Of a stretch of 7,503 nt of DNA, positions 1 through 5,609 are shown in pieces. Numbering within the stretch: the first letter of the stretch is position 1; each line of letters opens with the position of its first letter. The notes below the pieces were generated by a model that was given only the letters and a program-made list of their open reading frames with translations, made no database searches and had not been told where the DNA came from. The stretch is from positions 1 to 7,503 of the forward strand of contig JAKAJY010000151.1 in NCBI GenBank assembly GCA_021824845.1, in the 5' to 3' direction. A program made the translations under genes and the position numbers. This stretch comes from an archaeon. GTDB taxonomy: Archaea > Thermoproteota > Nitrososphaeria > Nitrososphaerales > Nitrosopumilaceae.

Positions 1-629
1 TCAATGCTGTTGACATATGATGCATTGTCTACGCCTATTTTTCCAATCTGGACTAGTGCTTGGGCCAACATGTTAAGGTCAATTGGTGCTGAGCCTCTAA
101 AGCCCTTGAATAGTTTTGATGATTTTAATTCCTCAATCATGGATTTTGCATCAGACAGAGTAATTGGAAGCATTCTCCATGCAACATCCTTGAAAACCTC
201 AGTCATCACCCCGCCAAGGCCGGCCATTATAACTGGGCCAAATTGCGGGTCGACTTGCAATCCAACAATCATCTCGACTCCCTTTGGAACCATCTTCTCC
301 AAGAGAACGCCTTTGATCTCGGCTTTCTTGTCGTATTTTTTCACATTTTTTAGAATTTGATTAAAGACTGTCTTGACTTCTTTTGCGTTTGCAACGCCGA
401 CTTTGACTCCTCCTGCATCTGTTTTGTGCAGGATTTGCGGTGATACTATCTTCATTACTAGTGGAAAGCCTATTTTCTTTGATGCCTTGACTGCCTCTGC
501 TGCAGTCTTTGCCAGTGCATATGGTGGAACCTTTACTCCATACGATTTTAGGATTGATTTAGAGACATCTTCAGTGATAACCTTGTGATCTGTTTTCATT
601 GTTTCATCGAAAATTTTCTGTGTGTTCAT
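1..629 (-). CDS. Acyl-CoA synthetase (NDP/ADP-forming), beta ATP-grasp module; C-terminus off the left edge
   Basis: My reverse-strand translation gives 209 codons from ATG 629 to the window edge, without a stop. It matches the beta subunit of archaeal ADP-forming acetyl-CoA synthetase, which turns acyl-CoA, ADP and phosphate into acid, CoA and ATP, or runs in reverse. Visible landmarks are [20 protein letters not shown] at about residues 58-77, where His68 corresponds to the transiently phosphorylated beta-subunit histidine; [19 protein letters not shown] at 123-141; and FRGSAPID at 177-184. The last visible residues fit the run-up to the family's IDINP motif, so a stand-alone beta of about 230-235 residues would end some 25 codons outside. 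In ammonia-oxidising archaea, related enzymes activate 3-hydroxypropionate and 4-hydroxybutyrate for CO2 fixation, but those are alpha-beta fusions as far as I know. A beta-first fusion is also possible. Substrate is undetermined. A TATA box 32 bp upstream supports the ATG. The family call is strong. Confidence 0.88.
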   Translation of the reverse strand, partial: MNTQKIFDETMKTDHKVITEDVSKSILKSYGVKVPPYALAKTAAEAVKASKKIGFPLVMKIVSPQILHKTDAGGVKVGVANAKEVKTVFNQILKNVKKYDKKAEIKGVLLEKMVPKGVEMIVGLQVDPQFGPVIMAGLGGVMTEVFKDVAWRMLPITLSDAKSMIEELKSSKLFKGFRGSAPIDLNMLAQALVQIGKIGVDNASYVNSI

Positions 630-656
630 TAGGTGATCGGACACATCCTCGTTCAA

Positions 657-665
657 TATATTAAA
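657..665 (-). promoter_or_regulatory. TATA box for the acyl-CoA synthetase beta gene
   Basis: On the minus strand this reads TTTAATATA, centred about 32 bp before ATG 629. With the usual archaeal spacing of about 26 bp, transcription would begin near 635, giving a leader of a few bases. It lies in the 42-bp gap after the amidotransferase stop. The synthetase gene may therefore have its own promoter rather than depending on read-through. Position inferred by eye. Confidence 0.6.
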
Positions 666-671
666 TTTGTG

Positions 672-1349
672 TCAGAGACCAAATTCCAACTTGAGGTTTT
701 TGTAAAATGCTTTCATGTTTGATTGAACCATATCGATGTGTAGATCAAGTTCTGATCGGATCTTACTAGGTGAGATGTATTGTGGCAGATCCTCATGTGT
801 GTGATCAAGCCAAGACTGTACGATATCAGAGTTTACCTCAAGATGGAACTGCAAGCCAACTGCACTCCCATACCGAAACGCCTGGTTGTATGATTCGGAA
901 TGAGCTAGTCGCTGTGCGCCAGGGGGAATATCAAATGTATCTCCATGCCAGTGAAATACAGTGAAAGGCGATTTTATTCCAAAAAACAGGCTCGATTTTT
1001 CATCATGTGTGACATCATGATAAAAGCCGATTTCCTTTTTTGGTCCCGGATAGACCTTTGCGCCAAGCGCCTTTGCCATTAGTTGTGAGCCAAGACATAT
1101 TCCAAGTGTTGGAATGTTTTTTTGCACTGCCTCTTTGATTAGCGCCATCTCATCTTTGAGATATTGGAGATCATCGTTTGCACTCTCTGGGGCGCCAAGC
1201 ACCAATATCATAGTATGATCTAGTGGTGGAATTTTTTCTTTTTTTGCAAGTATTGTTTGTATGGAAAATCCATCTGATTGCAACAGTTCTCCAATGGTTC
1301 CAGGTCCCTCTAGTCTTGCGTTTTGAATTACCAGAACATTTTTCATCAT
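672..1349 (-). CDS. Stand-alone class I glutamine amidotransferase (GATase1, GuaA-like N-domain family)
   Basis: The protein has 225 residues and is a single GATase1 domain that would hydrolyse glutamine and hand ammonia to a partner. The nucleophile elbow GICLGSQLMA places the catalytic cysteine at Cys85. FHWHGDTFDIP (132-142) and GLQFHLEV (165-172) follow, with His169 and Glu171 completing the triad. The layout matches the COG0518 family of short GMP-synthase-like amidotransferases. No synthetase domain is fused and none is adjacent, so the acceptor is unknown; gamma-glutamyl hydrolase-type activity is an alternative. ATG 1349 overlaps the TGA of the upstream membrane protein as ATGA, which suggests coupled translation; a second ATG at 1346 would remove one residue. 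Glutamate dehydrogenase two genes upstream is suggestive of nitrogen metabolism, but it has a separate promoter. Family call firm, substrate unknown. Confidence 0.9.
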   Translation of the reverse strand: MMKNVLVIQNARLEGPGTIGELLQSDGFSIQTILAKKEKIPPLDHTMILVLGAPESANDDLQYLKDEMALIKEAVQKNIPTLGICLGSQLMAKALGAKVYPGPKKEIGFYHDVTHDEKSSLFFGIKSPFTVFHWHGDTFDIPPGAQRLAHSESYNQAFRYGSAVGLQFHLEVNSDIVQSWLDHTHEDLPQYISPSKIRSELDLHIDMVQSNMKAFYKNLKLEFGL

Positions 1350-1864
1350 ACATCACAGCTTGGCTTTTTGTTTATTAGATCCAAAAATTCCTGGCCGGAA
1401 TATTTTTCCGTTATGGAGAATGGTACTACGCCAAGTATCGTGGTGTCTATCTTTGTTATTACGGTCATTTTGTCCTTGTTTATTCGAGTGACATCGGTTC
1501 CACCCATTTCAGTATCCAAAAATGAGAAAAACAATGTAGACATCCTATTATCTTTTGACTCAAACTTTCCAAACACAATTCCATCGCTGCGCGGATTTAG
1601 TCCGCCAGAGCCGGTGCTGTATGTGCCAAGATCATCTCCATCATAAATCATTGTAAACGAATATTGTGAAAATGTTGCTGGAAGATCAGAATTATTACAC
1701 ACATTGATTGTTTTACCAGTTAGTGCCGCAAGAAAGTCAAAGGACTGTCCAGGCCAGCCAAACTCTAGACTTCTAGCAGATATCACATTGAGTGATGAGT
1801 AACCCAGTGGGCCGGCAATTATTGCTATTGATACGATGACTATTACGGTGTGCTTGTTTGCCAT
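1346..1864 (-). CDS. Small membrane-anchored protein, possible LEA14/WHy-like domain
   Basis: This 172-residue protein belongs to no family I can name with confidence. Residues 5-22 are hydrophobic (TVIVIVSIAIIAGPLGYSS) behind a short Lys/His-bearing N-terminus, so it is probably a signal anchor with the rest outside the cytoplasm. The remainder looks beta-rich. The stretch INVCNNSDLPATFSQYSF (53-70), followed by IYDGDDLGTY and GGLNPRSDGIV, resembles the spacing of LEA2/WHy domains, which carry an NPN-like start and then a strand with a Leu-Gly turn. That resemblance is my inference. Two cysteines, Cys56 and Cys170, could form a disulfide if exported. The start at ATG 1864 is supported by a TATA box about 35 bp upstream. 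The stop overlaps the amidotransferase start (ATGA), so the two proteins are probably co-produced. It could equally be a lineage-specific protein of unknown fold. Confidence 0.8.
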   Translation of the reverse strand: MANKHTVIVIVSIAIIAGPLGYSSLNVISARSLEFGWPGQSFDFLAALTGKTINVCNNSDLPATFSQYSFTMIYDGDDLGTYSTGSGGLNPRSDGIVFGKFESKDNRMSTLFFSFLDTEMGGTDVTRINKDKMTVITKIDTTILGVVPFSITEKYSGQEFLDLINKKPSCDV

Positions 1865-1894
1865 GGATCAACCCAAATCTAGGCATAATTTTAG

Positions 1895-1904
1895 TATTAT
1901 AAAA
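1895..1904 (-). promoter_or_regulatory. TATA box for the LEA-like/amidotransferase operon
   Basis: The minus strand reads TTTTATAATA, centred about 35 bp before ATG 1864, which predicts a leader of roughly 9 bases. It sits only 15-25 bp beyond the gdhA stop and overlaps the T-rich tract that probably ends gdhA transcription. TTGATCC lies directly before the start codon; no GGAGG-type site is present. Confidence 0.65.
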
Positions 1905-1911
1905 TGAAAAA
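1900..1911 (-). terminator. T-tract terminator after gdhA
   Basis: Read on the minus strand, the sequence just past the gdhA TAA has a run of five T and then four T within 12 bases, with no hairpin. Archaeal RNA polymerase commonly terminates at such T-rich tracts without needing a stem. The tract runs into the next TATA box. Assignment is by pattern only. Confidence 0.45.
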
Positions 1912-1919
1912 TGAGGATT

Positions 1920-3191
1920 TTATGGCCAAAGGCCTTTTGCTTTGAATGCTTCAACAACTCTTCCTACTGCCAGAACCATTGCTGCGCGTCTCATGTCGAT
2001 TTTGTGCTTTTTGGATAAAGCCAATGTGTCTCTGAATCCTCGTGTGATGTGGCTTTCCATCTTTGATGCTACTTCATCAAATGACCAGTAGTAGCCCATG
2101 TTGTTTTGTACCCATTCCAAATATGAAATACAAACACCGCCAGAGTTTGCCAAAATGTCTGGAATTACCAGTATTTTTTTGCTATAAATGATCGGATCTG
2201 CTTCTGGCATTGTTGGGCCGTTTGCTGCCTCTGCAATTATTTTACATTGTAGTTTCTTTGCAATGGCGGCATTGATCTGGTTTTCCAGCGCTGCTGGAAC
2301 CAGCACATCACATTTTGTTGTTAGCAGTTGTTCTGTTGAGATCTTTTTGCTTCCAGGATAACCAACGACGGAGCCTGTCTTGTTTTTGAACTCTAGTACT
2401 TTTTTGGAGTCTAGTCCATTTGGATTTATGATAGAGCCCTTGGTATCACTTACTGCAATTATTTTTGCACCCATTTTCTCTAGGTACTCTGCAGCAAATG
2501 TTCCTGCATTACCATATCCCTGAATGACAACCTTTGCTCCCTTTAGTCTGAGGCCGATTGTCTTTGCAGCTTCGCGGACACAATATGCGCATCCAAGACC
2601 GGTTGCTACGTTTCTTGCAAGAGAGCCTCCCAATGAGATTGGCTTTCCTGTGATTACACCTGGTTCGTTTTCATTACCAGACATCTTGCTATAGACGTCC
2701 ATGATTTGTGACATTTCTACGCCTGTTGTGTACACATCAGGTGCCGGAATATCTTTTTTTGGACCAATGATTTCGGAAATCGCGTATGCGAATCGCCTAG
2801 TCAGTCTTTCAAGCTCGTTTGCGCTCAGCTTCTCTTTTTTTGGATTGACGAAGATTCCGCCTTTTCCTCCGCCAAGCGGGACATCAACTACTGCACACTT
2901 CCAAGTCATCCAAGACGATAGCGCCTTGACTTCCTTTTCCATGTAGTCAACGCCGCCTTCTGGATCAAAGTATCTGATCCCTCCCTTGTATGGGCCGCGG
3001 TCGTTGTTGTGCTGACTCCTAAATCCAGTAAAGACTCGGATCTTTCCGTTGTCCATCTTTATTGGTAGCTTTACTCGCAAGACCTTGTTTGGTTCTGCCA
3101 AATAGTCTCTGGTGCCTTTGTCAATTTTTAGAATTGAACATGCATCATCAAGTTGTTTTAGTGCATTCTTGAATGGATCTGCCTGAACCAA
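1920..3191 (-). CDS. gdhA: Glutamate dehydrogenase (hexameric, archaeal type)
   Basis: The 423 residues match the usual archaeal enzyme length. It interconverts 2-oxoglutarate plus ammonium and glutamate with NAD(P)H, a likely ammonium entry point in a cell living on ammonia. The substrate domain has GPYKGGIRY (Lys69), WMTWK (Lys98), PLGGGKGG with catalytic Lys110, and PAPDVYT with catalytic Asp152. The Rossmann domain has GYGNAG (225-230) and VSD ending at Asp249; NSGGV (349-353) closes the glutamate site. Cofactor preference cannot be read safely. The start is TTG 3191: no in-frame ATG lies between the predicted promoter and conserved sequence, the N-terminal length fits the family, and a TATA box lies 33 bp upstream. 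It is divergent from the PPOX gene across 83 bp and appears monocistronic, ending in a T-rich tract. Confidence 0.97.
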   Translation of the reverse strand: MVQADPFKNALKQLDDACSILKIDKGTRDYLAEPNKVLRVKLPIKMDNGKIRVFTGFRSQHNNDRGPYKGGIRYFDPEGGVDYMEKEVKALSSWMTWKCAVVDVPLGGGKGGIFVNPKKEKLSANELERLTRRFAYAISEIIGPKKDIPAPDVYTTGVEMSQIMDVYSKMSGNENEPGVITGKPISLGGSLARNVATGLGCAYCVREAAKTIGLRLKGAKVVIQGYGNAGTFAAEYLEKMGAKIIAVSDTKGSIINPNGLDSKKVLEFKNKTGSVVGYPGSKKISTEQLLTTKCDVLVPAALENQINAAIAKKLQCKIIAEAANGPTMPEADPIIYSKKILVIPDILANSGGVCISYLEWVQNNMGYYWSFDEVASKMESHITRGFRDTLALSKKHKIDMRRAAMVLAVGRVVEAFKAKGLWP

Positions 3192-3218
3192 TTTGATCGA
3201 GATCTGGTGAAGGCAAAT

Positions 3219-3228
3219 TCTATTTAAG
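3219..3228 (-). promoter_or_regulatory. TATA box for gdhA
   Basis: The minus strand reads CTTAAATAG within this interval, centred about 33 bp before TTG 3191. Transcription would start near 3198, leaving a leader of about 7 bases with no Shine-Dalgarno sequence. This placement is the main support for the TTG start. Confidence 0.6.
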
Positions 3229-3246
3229 TCTGTTGAGAATCTTATC

Positions 3247-3256
3247 CTAAAATATC
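3247..3256 (+). promoter_or_regulatory. TATA box for the PPOX/F420 gene
   Basis: CTAAAATATC is centred about 25 bp before the tandem ATG codons at 3275 and 3278, so the mRNA should be leaderless. It opposes the gdhA TATA box, with roughly 20 bp between the two. Confidence 0.6.
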
Positions 3257-3274
3257 AGATCTCCACATCAGAGT

Positions 3275-3643
3275 ATGATGAGCTCAGACAAGCTTGCCAC
3301 ATTATCAGGCCACAAGTACATCAATTTGGAGACCTACAAAAAAAGCGGACAAGCAGTTAGAACTCCTGTTTGGTTTGTAATATCAGATGAGCAGATTTTT
3401 GTGCTGACCTCACAAAACACAGGCAAAATAAAACGAATCAGGAACAATCCCGCCATCAAGATAATGCCTTGTGGAATTAGGGGCGATTCTAAAGGTGAGT
3501 GGGTTGAGGGATTGGCAAGAATTGCAACCGAATCAGAGATGCAAAATATCATAAAGCTGCGCTACAAAAAGTACGGCTTTAGGGCAAAAATAATCGGATT
3601 ATTCAAAAAAGACAACCTAGCGGGAATCGCCATCAAGATTTAG
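3275..3643 (+). CDS. PPOX-class, probably F420-dependent oxidoreductase (split beta-barrel)
   Basis: The 122-residue protein is a small flavin/deazaflavin-binding split-barrel domain of the pyridoxamine-phosphate-oxidase superfamily. The pattern RTPVWFVI (29-36), FVLTSQNTGKIKRIRNNP (42-59), IKIMPCGIRG (61-70) and WVEGLARI (76-83) closely follows the Rv2061-type PPOX F420-dependent subgroup, including the basic GKxKRIR stretch expected to bind the cofactor phosphate or side chain. Ammonia-oxidising archaea make F420, which fits. The substrate is unknown, and FMN or heme binding are alternatives in the superfamily. ATG 3275 or 3278 both fit the leaderless promoter. It shares a promoter region with gdhA. 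Its TAG stop overlaps the stop of the convergent regulator within TTAG, so the two transcripts must overlap at their 3' ends. Confidence 0.88.
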   Translation: MMSSDKLATLSGHKYINLETYKKSGQAVRTPVWFVISDEQIFVLTSQNTGKIKRIRNNPAIKIMPCGIRGDSKGEWVEGLARIATESEMQNIIKLRYKKYGFRAKIIGLFKKDNLAGIAIKI

Positions 3644-4023
3644 AGATATACGATTTTGCGACTCATCTGTCGTTCGAGCTTTTCTATCACAACATGCAAA
3701 GCCAGAATGTTTGCCTCCAAATAGTTTGATAGATGGAATGTTGCGCCGTATTTTTCGCCCAGCTTTGTGACTAGGTTGTTTTTTTCCAGTGCATTGAGAT
3801 GATGCTGGATTGCCTTATAGTCCAGATTCATTATTTGGGCAAGCTGGTTTTTGTTCATCGGGGTCTCGGATAGCAAGTCGATTATCTGCAATCTGGTAAA
3901 TCCACCTCTGGTCCCGGTAAAGACGTAAAGGAGCAATAGTTTTGCGTCACGATCCGGTGTGCGCGCAGATCCGGATTTTTTTTCTACCATCTCTTTGATC
4001 TCTTGTAGTTTTTCTAGGCTCAT
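3640..4023 (-). CDS. Winged helix-turn-helix transcriptional regulator (ArsR-like)
   Basis: The 127-residue protein is a single DNA-binding domain with flanking helices. Residues 1-35 are helical and basic. TRLQIIDLLSETPMNKNQLA begins the HTH, with a positioning helix at about 57-65, a probable recognition helix at 68-80 (DYKAIQHHLNALEKN) and a wing at 84-98 (TKLGEKYGATFHLS). The C-terminal helix at 101-121 probably dimerises. There is no metal-binding cysteine cluster, so arsenic or metal sensing is not supported; ligand and targets are unknown. A TATA box lies about 27 bp before ATG 4023, giving a leaderless message. It is divergent from psmA across 124 bp, so autoregulation with control of psmA is plausible but unproven. 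The family call is good. Confidence 0.85.
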   Translation of the reverse strand: MSLEKLQEIKEMVEKKSGSARTPDRDAKLLLLYVFTGTRGGFTRLQIIDLLSETPMNKNQLAQIMNLDYKAIQHHLNALEKNNLVTKLGEKYGATFHLSNYLEANILALHVVIEKLERQMSRKIVYL

Positions 4024-4045
4024 TGGATTTATGGATCAGATTTTT

Positions 4046-4054
4046 GCTTAAAAC
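4046..4054 (-). promoter_or_regulatory. TATA box for the winged-helix regulator
   Basis: The minus strand reads GTTTTAAGC, centred about 27 bp before ATG 4023, which places the transcription start at or one base before the start codon. It is the left half of the divergent regulator/psmA promoter region. The central bases (about 4055-4110) hold no repeat or RNA that I can recognise. Confidence 0.6.
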
Positions 4055-4112
4055 ACTATTTCCAAATCTCCTCCATATTGCACCAGAATTCGAGGCTGAA
4101 TACCCCAACTAA

Positions 4113-4120
4113 CGCTTAAA
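4113..4120 (+). promoter_or_regulatory. TATA box for psmA
   Basis: CGCTTAAA, continuing into TT, is centred about 31 bp before ATG 4148. Transcription would begin near 4143, inside or just after TTTTGATCA. A TTG at 4121 adjoins this box and so cannot be the translation start, which rules out the longer reading frame. Confidence 0.65.
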
Positions 4121-4147
4121 TTGACAACTAGAACAGTTTTGATCATT

Positions 4148-4876
4148 ATGATGCCAGCACGCGGATACGACATGACGCCTACAATGTATTCTCCGGATGG
4201 AAGAATATACCAAGTAGAGTACGCCATAGAGACGGTAAAACGCGGAACACTGGCAGTCGGTGTAAAAAGCAAGGATGGAGTAGTAATGGCAGTAGAAGAG
4301 ATTCCACGCAAACTCCAAGTTTCAGGCATCACACAAAAAATATTCCAAGTCGATGATCATATTGGAATTGCTGCAGCCGGTTACATCCCAGATGCACGAG
4401 TCCAAGTTGATGATGCAAGGACATTTTCCCAGAGTCACAAGCTAATCTATGATGAGGAAGTAGAGGTTGAAACAGTAGCAAAACATCTGGCGGACAGATG
4501 CCACCAATATACCCAGTATTCTGGTGTACGACCATTTGGAGTAGCATTGATAATTTCAGGCGTTGACCAAAGAGGCAACCTGATCTATGTGACTGATCCT
4601 TCAGGAACATTCGTGTCTTATTCAGCAGTGGCAATTGGTGCAGGAGCCGACGATGTGAACTCGTTTTTGGAGAAAAACTACAAAGACGACATGTCATTGG
4701 ACGATGCATCCGCTCTGGCAATTGCCGCAATTGAGCTCAAAAGCGAAACAAAAGAGGAAAAAAGCATCAAAATGTCCAGAATCACCAAAGACAACAGAAC
4801 CCTGCAAAAAGTAAACGATGCAGACTTGGAAAAATACTCTAAAGCAGCCAAAGAAAAGTTTCCAAAGCCAAGCTAG
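4148..4876 (+). CDS. psmA: 20S proteasome alpha subunit
   Basis: From ATG 4148 the protein has 242 residues, normal for archaeal PsmA. Seven copies form each outer ring of the 20S core, gate the chamber and dock the ATPase. The alpha signature YSPDGRIYQVEYA spans 14-26, and VKRGTLAVGVKSKDG follows. Lys64 (ITQKI) and Gly78 (AAGYIPDAR) align with the pocket that receives the HbYX tail of proteasomal ATPases, and YTQYSGVRPFGVALI (121-135) is typical. No catalytic threonine is expected in an alpha subunit. The N-terminal gate motif, usually YDR, reads YDM (Tyr7-Asp8-Met9). The frame extends back to TTG 4121, but that codon abuts the TATA box; ATG 4151 is an alternative one residue shorter. The tail after 225 is Lys-rich. 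It has its own promoter, divergent from a regulator. No beta subunit is in the window. Confidence 0.97.
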   Translation: MMPARGYDMTPTMYSPDGRIYQVEYAIETVKRGTLAVGVKSKDGVVMAVEEIPRKLQVSGITQKIFQVDDHIGIAAAGYIPDARVQVDDARTFSQSHKLIYDEEVEVETVAKHLADRCHQYTQYSGVRPFGVALIISGVDQRGNLIYVTDPSGTFVSYSAVAIGAGADDVNSFLEKNYKDDMSLDDASALAIAAIELKSETKEEKSIKMSRITKDNRTLQKVNDADLEKYSKAAKEKFPKPS

Positions 4877-4888
4877 TCACTAGTTACT

Positions 4889-4898
4889 ACAAATTATG
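4889..4898 (+). promoter_or_regulatory. Weak candidate TATA box for the methyltransferase/transporter pair
   Basis: ACAAATTATG is centred about 26 bp before ATG 4920, the spacing of a leaderless promoter, but it is a poorer match than the other boxes. No clear T-run terminator follows psmA, so read-through from psmA is the alternative. Confidence 0.35.
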
Positions 4899-4919
4899 TC
4901 AATAGGATAATCAAAACCA

Positions 4920-5609
4920 ATGGGTCTTGGTAGCTATTGGGGCGAAGTAATTGAGGTACTGCGGCAAATCATTCCCATATATGATAAGGTAAACTCGTAC
5001 ATTTCACTAGGAAAAGACAAAGAGCACAGAATCAGAGGGATCACCAATCGGGTGCAACCTGGAAACCACATTTTAGATGCAGGCTCGGGTTTTGGAAACA
5101 TGTCAAAGACTGCAGAAAAAATCTGCAATGGGAATCTCACCATTACGCTTTATGATCCGCTGGTTCCGATGCTAAAGAACACCAGCACGTATTTTGCCAG
5201 AACACCAGACATGTCATGTGGGGTCTTTGAGCACATCCCATTCAAGGAGGAACAGTTTGATGCGGTGTTGTGCGGATATTCGTTGCGCGATGCCATAAAT
5301 CTGAGAATTGCAATTTCTGAAATTCATCGGGTGCTAAAAAAAGGCGGACGATTTGTTATTGTGGATTTGGGCAAGCCTGACAATCCAGTGTCAAGGGCTG
5401 GCGTATCGCTTTACCTTAGAGTGATGCTGCCAATAATTGCATTTGCGGTTGGTGGAAAATTAGGATTAAAGTTCGGCACCCTGTACGGCACATACAAGCG
5501 CTGGCCGCAGAACAAAAAGCTGGAGGGGTTGATTTTGGAAAAATTCTCTCGAGTAGAGTTTGAGCAGGACCTGATGGGTGGCGCAATAATGGTTGCAGCT
5601 TACAAATGA
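4920..5609 (+). CDS. UbiE/MenG-family SAM-dependent methyltransferase, probably quinone biosynthesis
   Basis: This 229-residue class I methyltransferase probably C-methylates demethylmenaquinone or a related ring. UbiE-family marks are YDKVNSYISLG (21-31, cf. YDxMNxxxSLG), the SAM loop ILDAGSGFG (51-59), the acidic Asp79 ending the second strand, and RVLKKGGRFVIVDLGKP (137-153), matching the family's RVLKPGGxxxxxEFSKP signature with Glu to Asp and Ser to Gly changes. The segment 164-193 holds the membrane-contacting helix and GTLYGTYKRWPQ, where UbiE has YxYLxxS. It is therefore a divergent member. Ammonia-oxidising archaea contain menaquinones, which fits a MenG-like role, but another substrate is possible. 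Its TGA overlaps the transporter ATG (ATGA), implying coupled translation; a product-export link would then be conceivable. Located 43 bp after psmA. Confidence 0.85.
   Translation: MGLGSYWGEVIEVLRQIIPIYDKVNSYISLGKDKEHRIRGITNRVQPGNHILDAGSGFGNMSKTAEKICNGNLTITLYDPLVPMLKNTSTYFARTPDMSCGVFEHIPFKEEQFDAVLCGYSLRDAINLRIAISEIHRVLKKGGRFVIVDLGKPDNPVSRAGVSLYLRVMLPIIAFAVGGKLGLKFGTLYGTYKRWPQNKKLEGLILEKFSRVEFEQDLMGGAIMVAAYK

Larger units (their letters stand above)
3199..3263. repeat. Inverted 8-bp repeat with AGATCT cores in the gdhA/PPOX divergent promoter
   Basis: GAGATCTG at 3199-3206 faces its exact reverse complement CAGATCTC at 3256-3263, separated by 49 bp that contain both opposing TATA boxes. Each half contains the 6-bp palindrome AGATCT. 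One copy sits at or just upstream of the predicted gdhA transcription start, and the other adjoins the PPOX TATA box. The arrangement would suit a shared operator, but no regulator is identified and chance is not excluded. Confidence 0.4.

Noticed and set aside
4..588. Two plus-strand open frames opposite the acyl-CoA synthetase gene
   Set aside because: The minus strand encodes a clearly recognisable ATP-grasp protein across the whole stretch; the plus-strand products have no recognisable motif.
4055..4110. Possible small RNA or riboswitch between the two psmA-region TATA boxes
   Set aside because: I saw no convincing stem-loop, and the position upstream of both predicted transcription starts makes a leader RNA unlikely.
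4121..4147. TTG 4121 as psmA start, adding nine residues
   Set aside because: The TTG abuts the TATA box, and the extra residues do not belong to the family's N-terminus.
4329..4730. 133-codon minus-strand frame inside psmA
   Set aside because: It is a shadow of psmA in another frame, and its product shows no domain.
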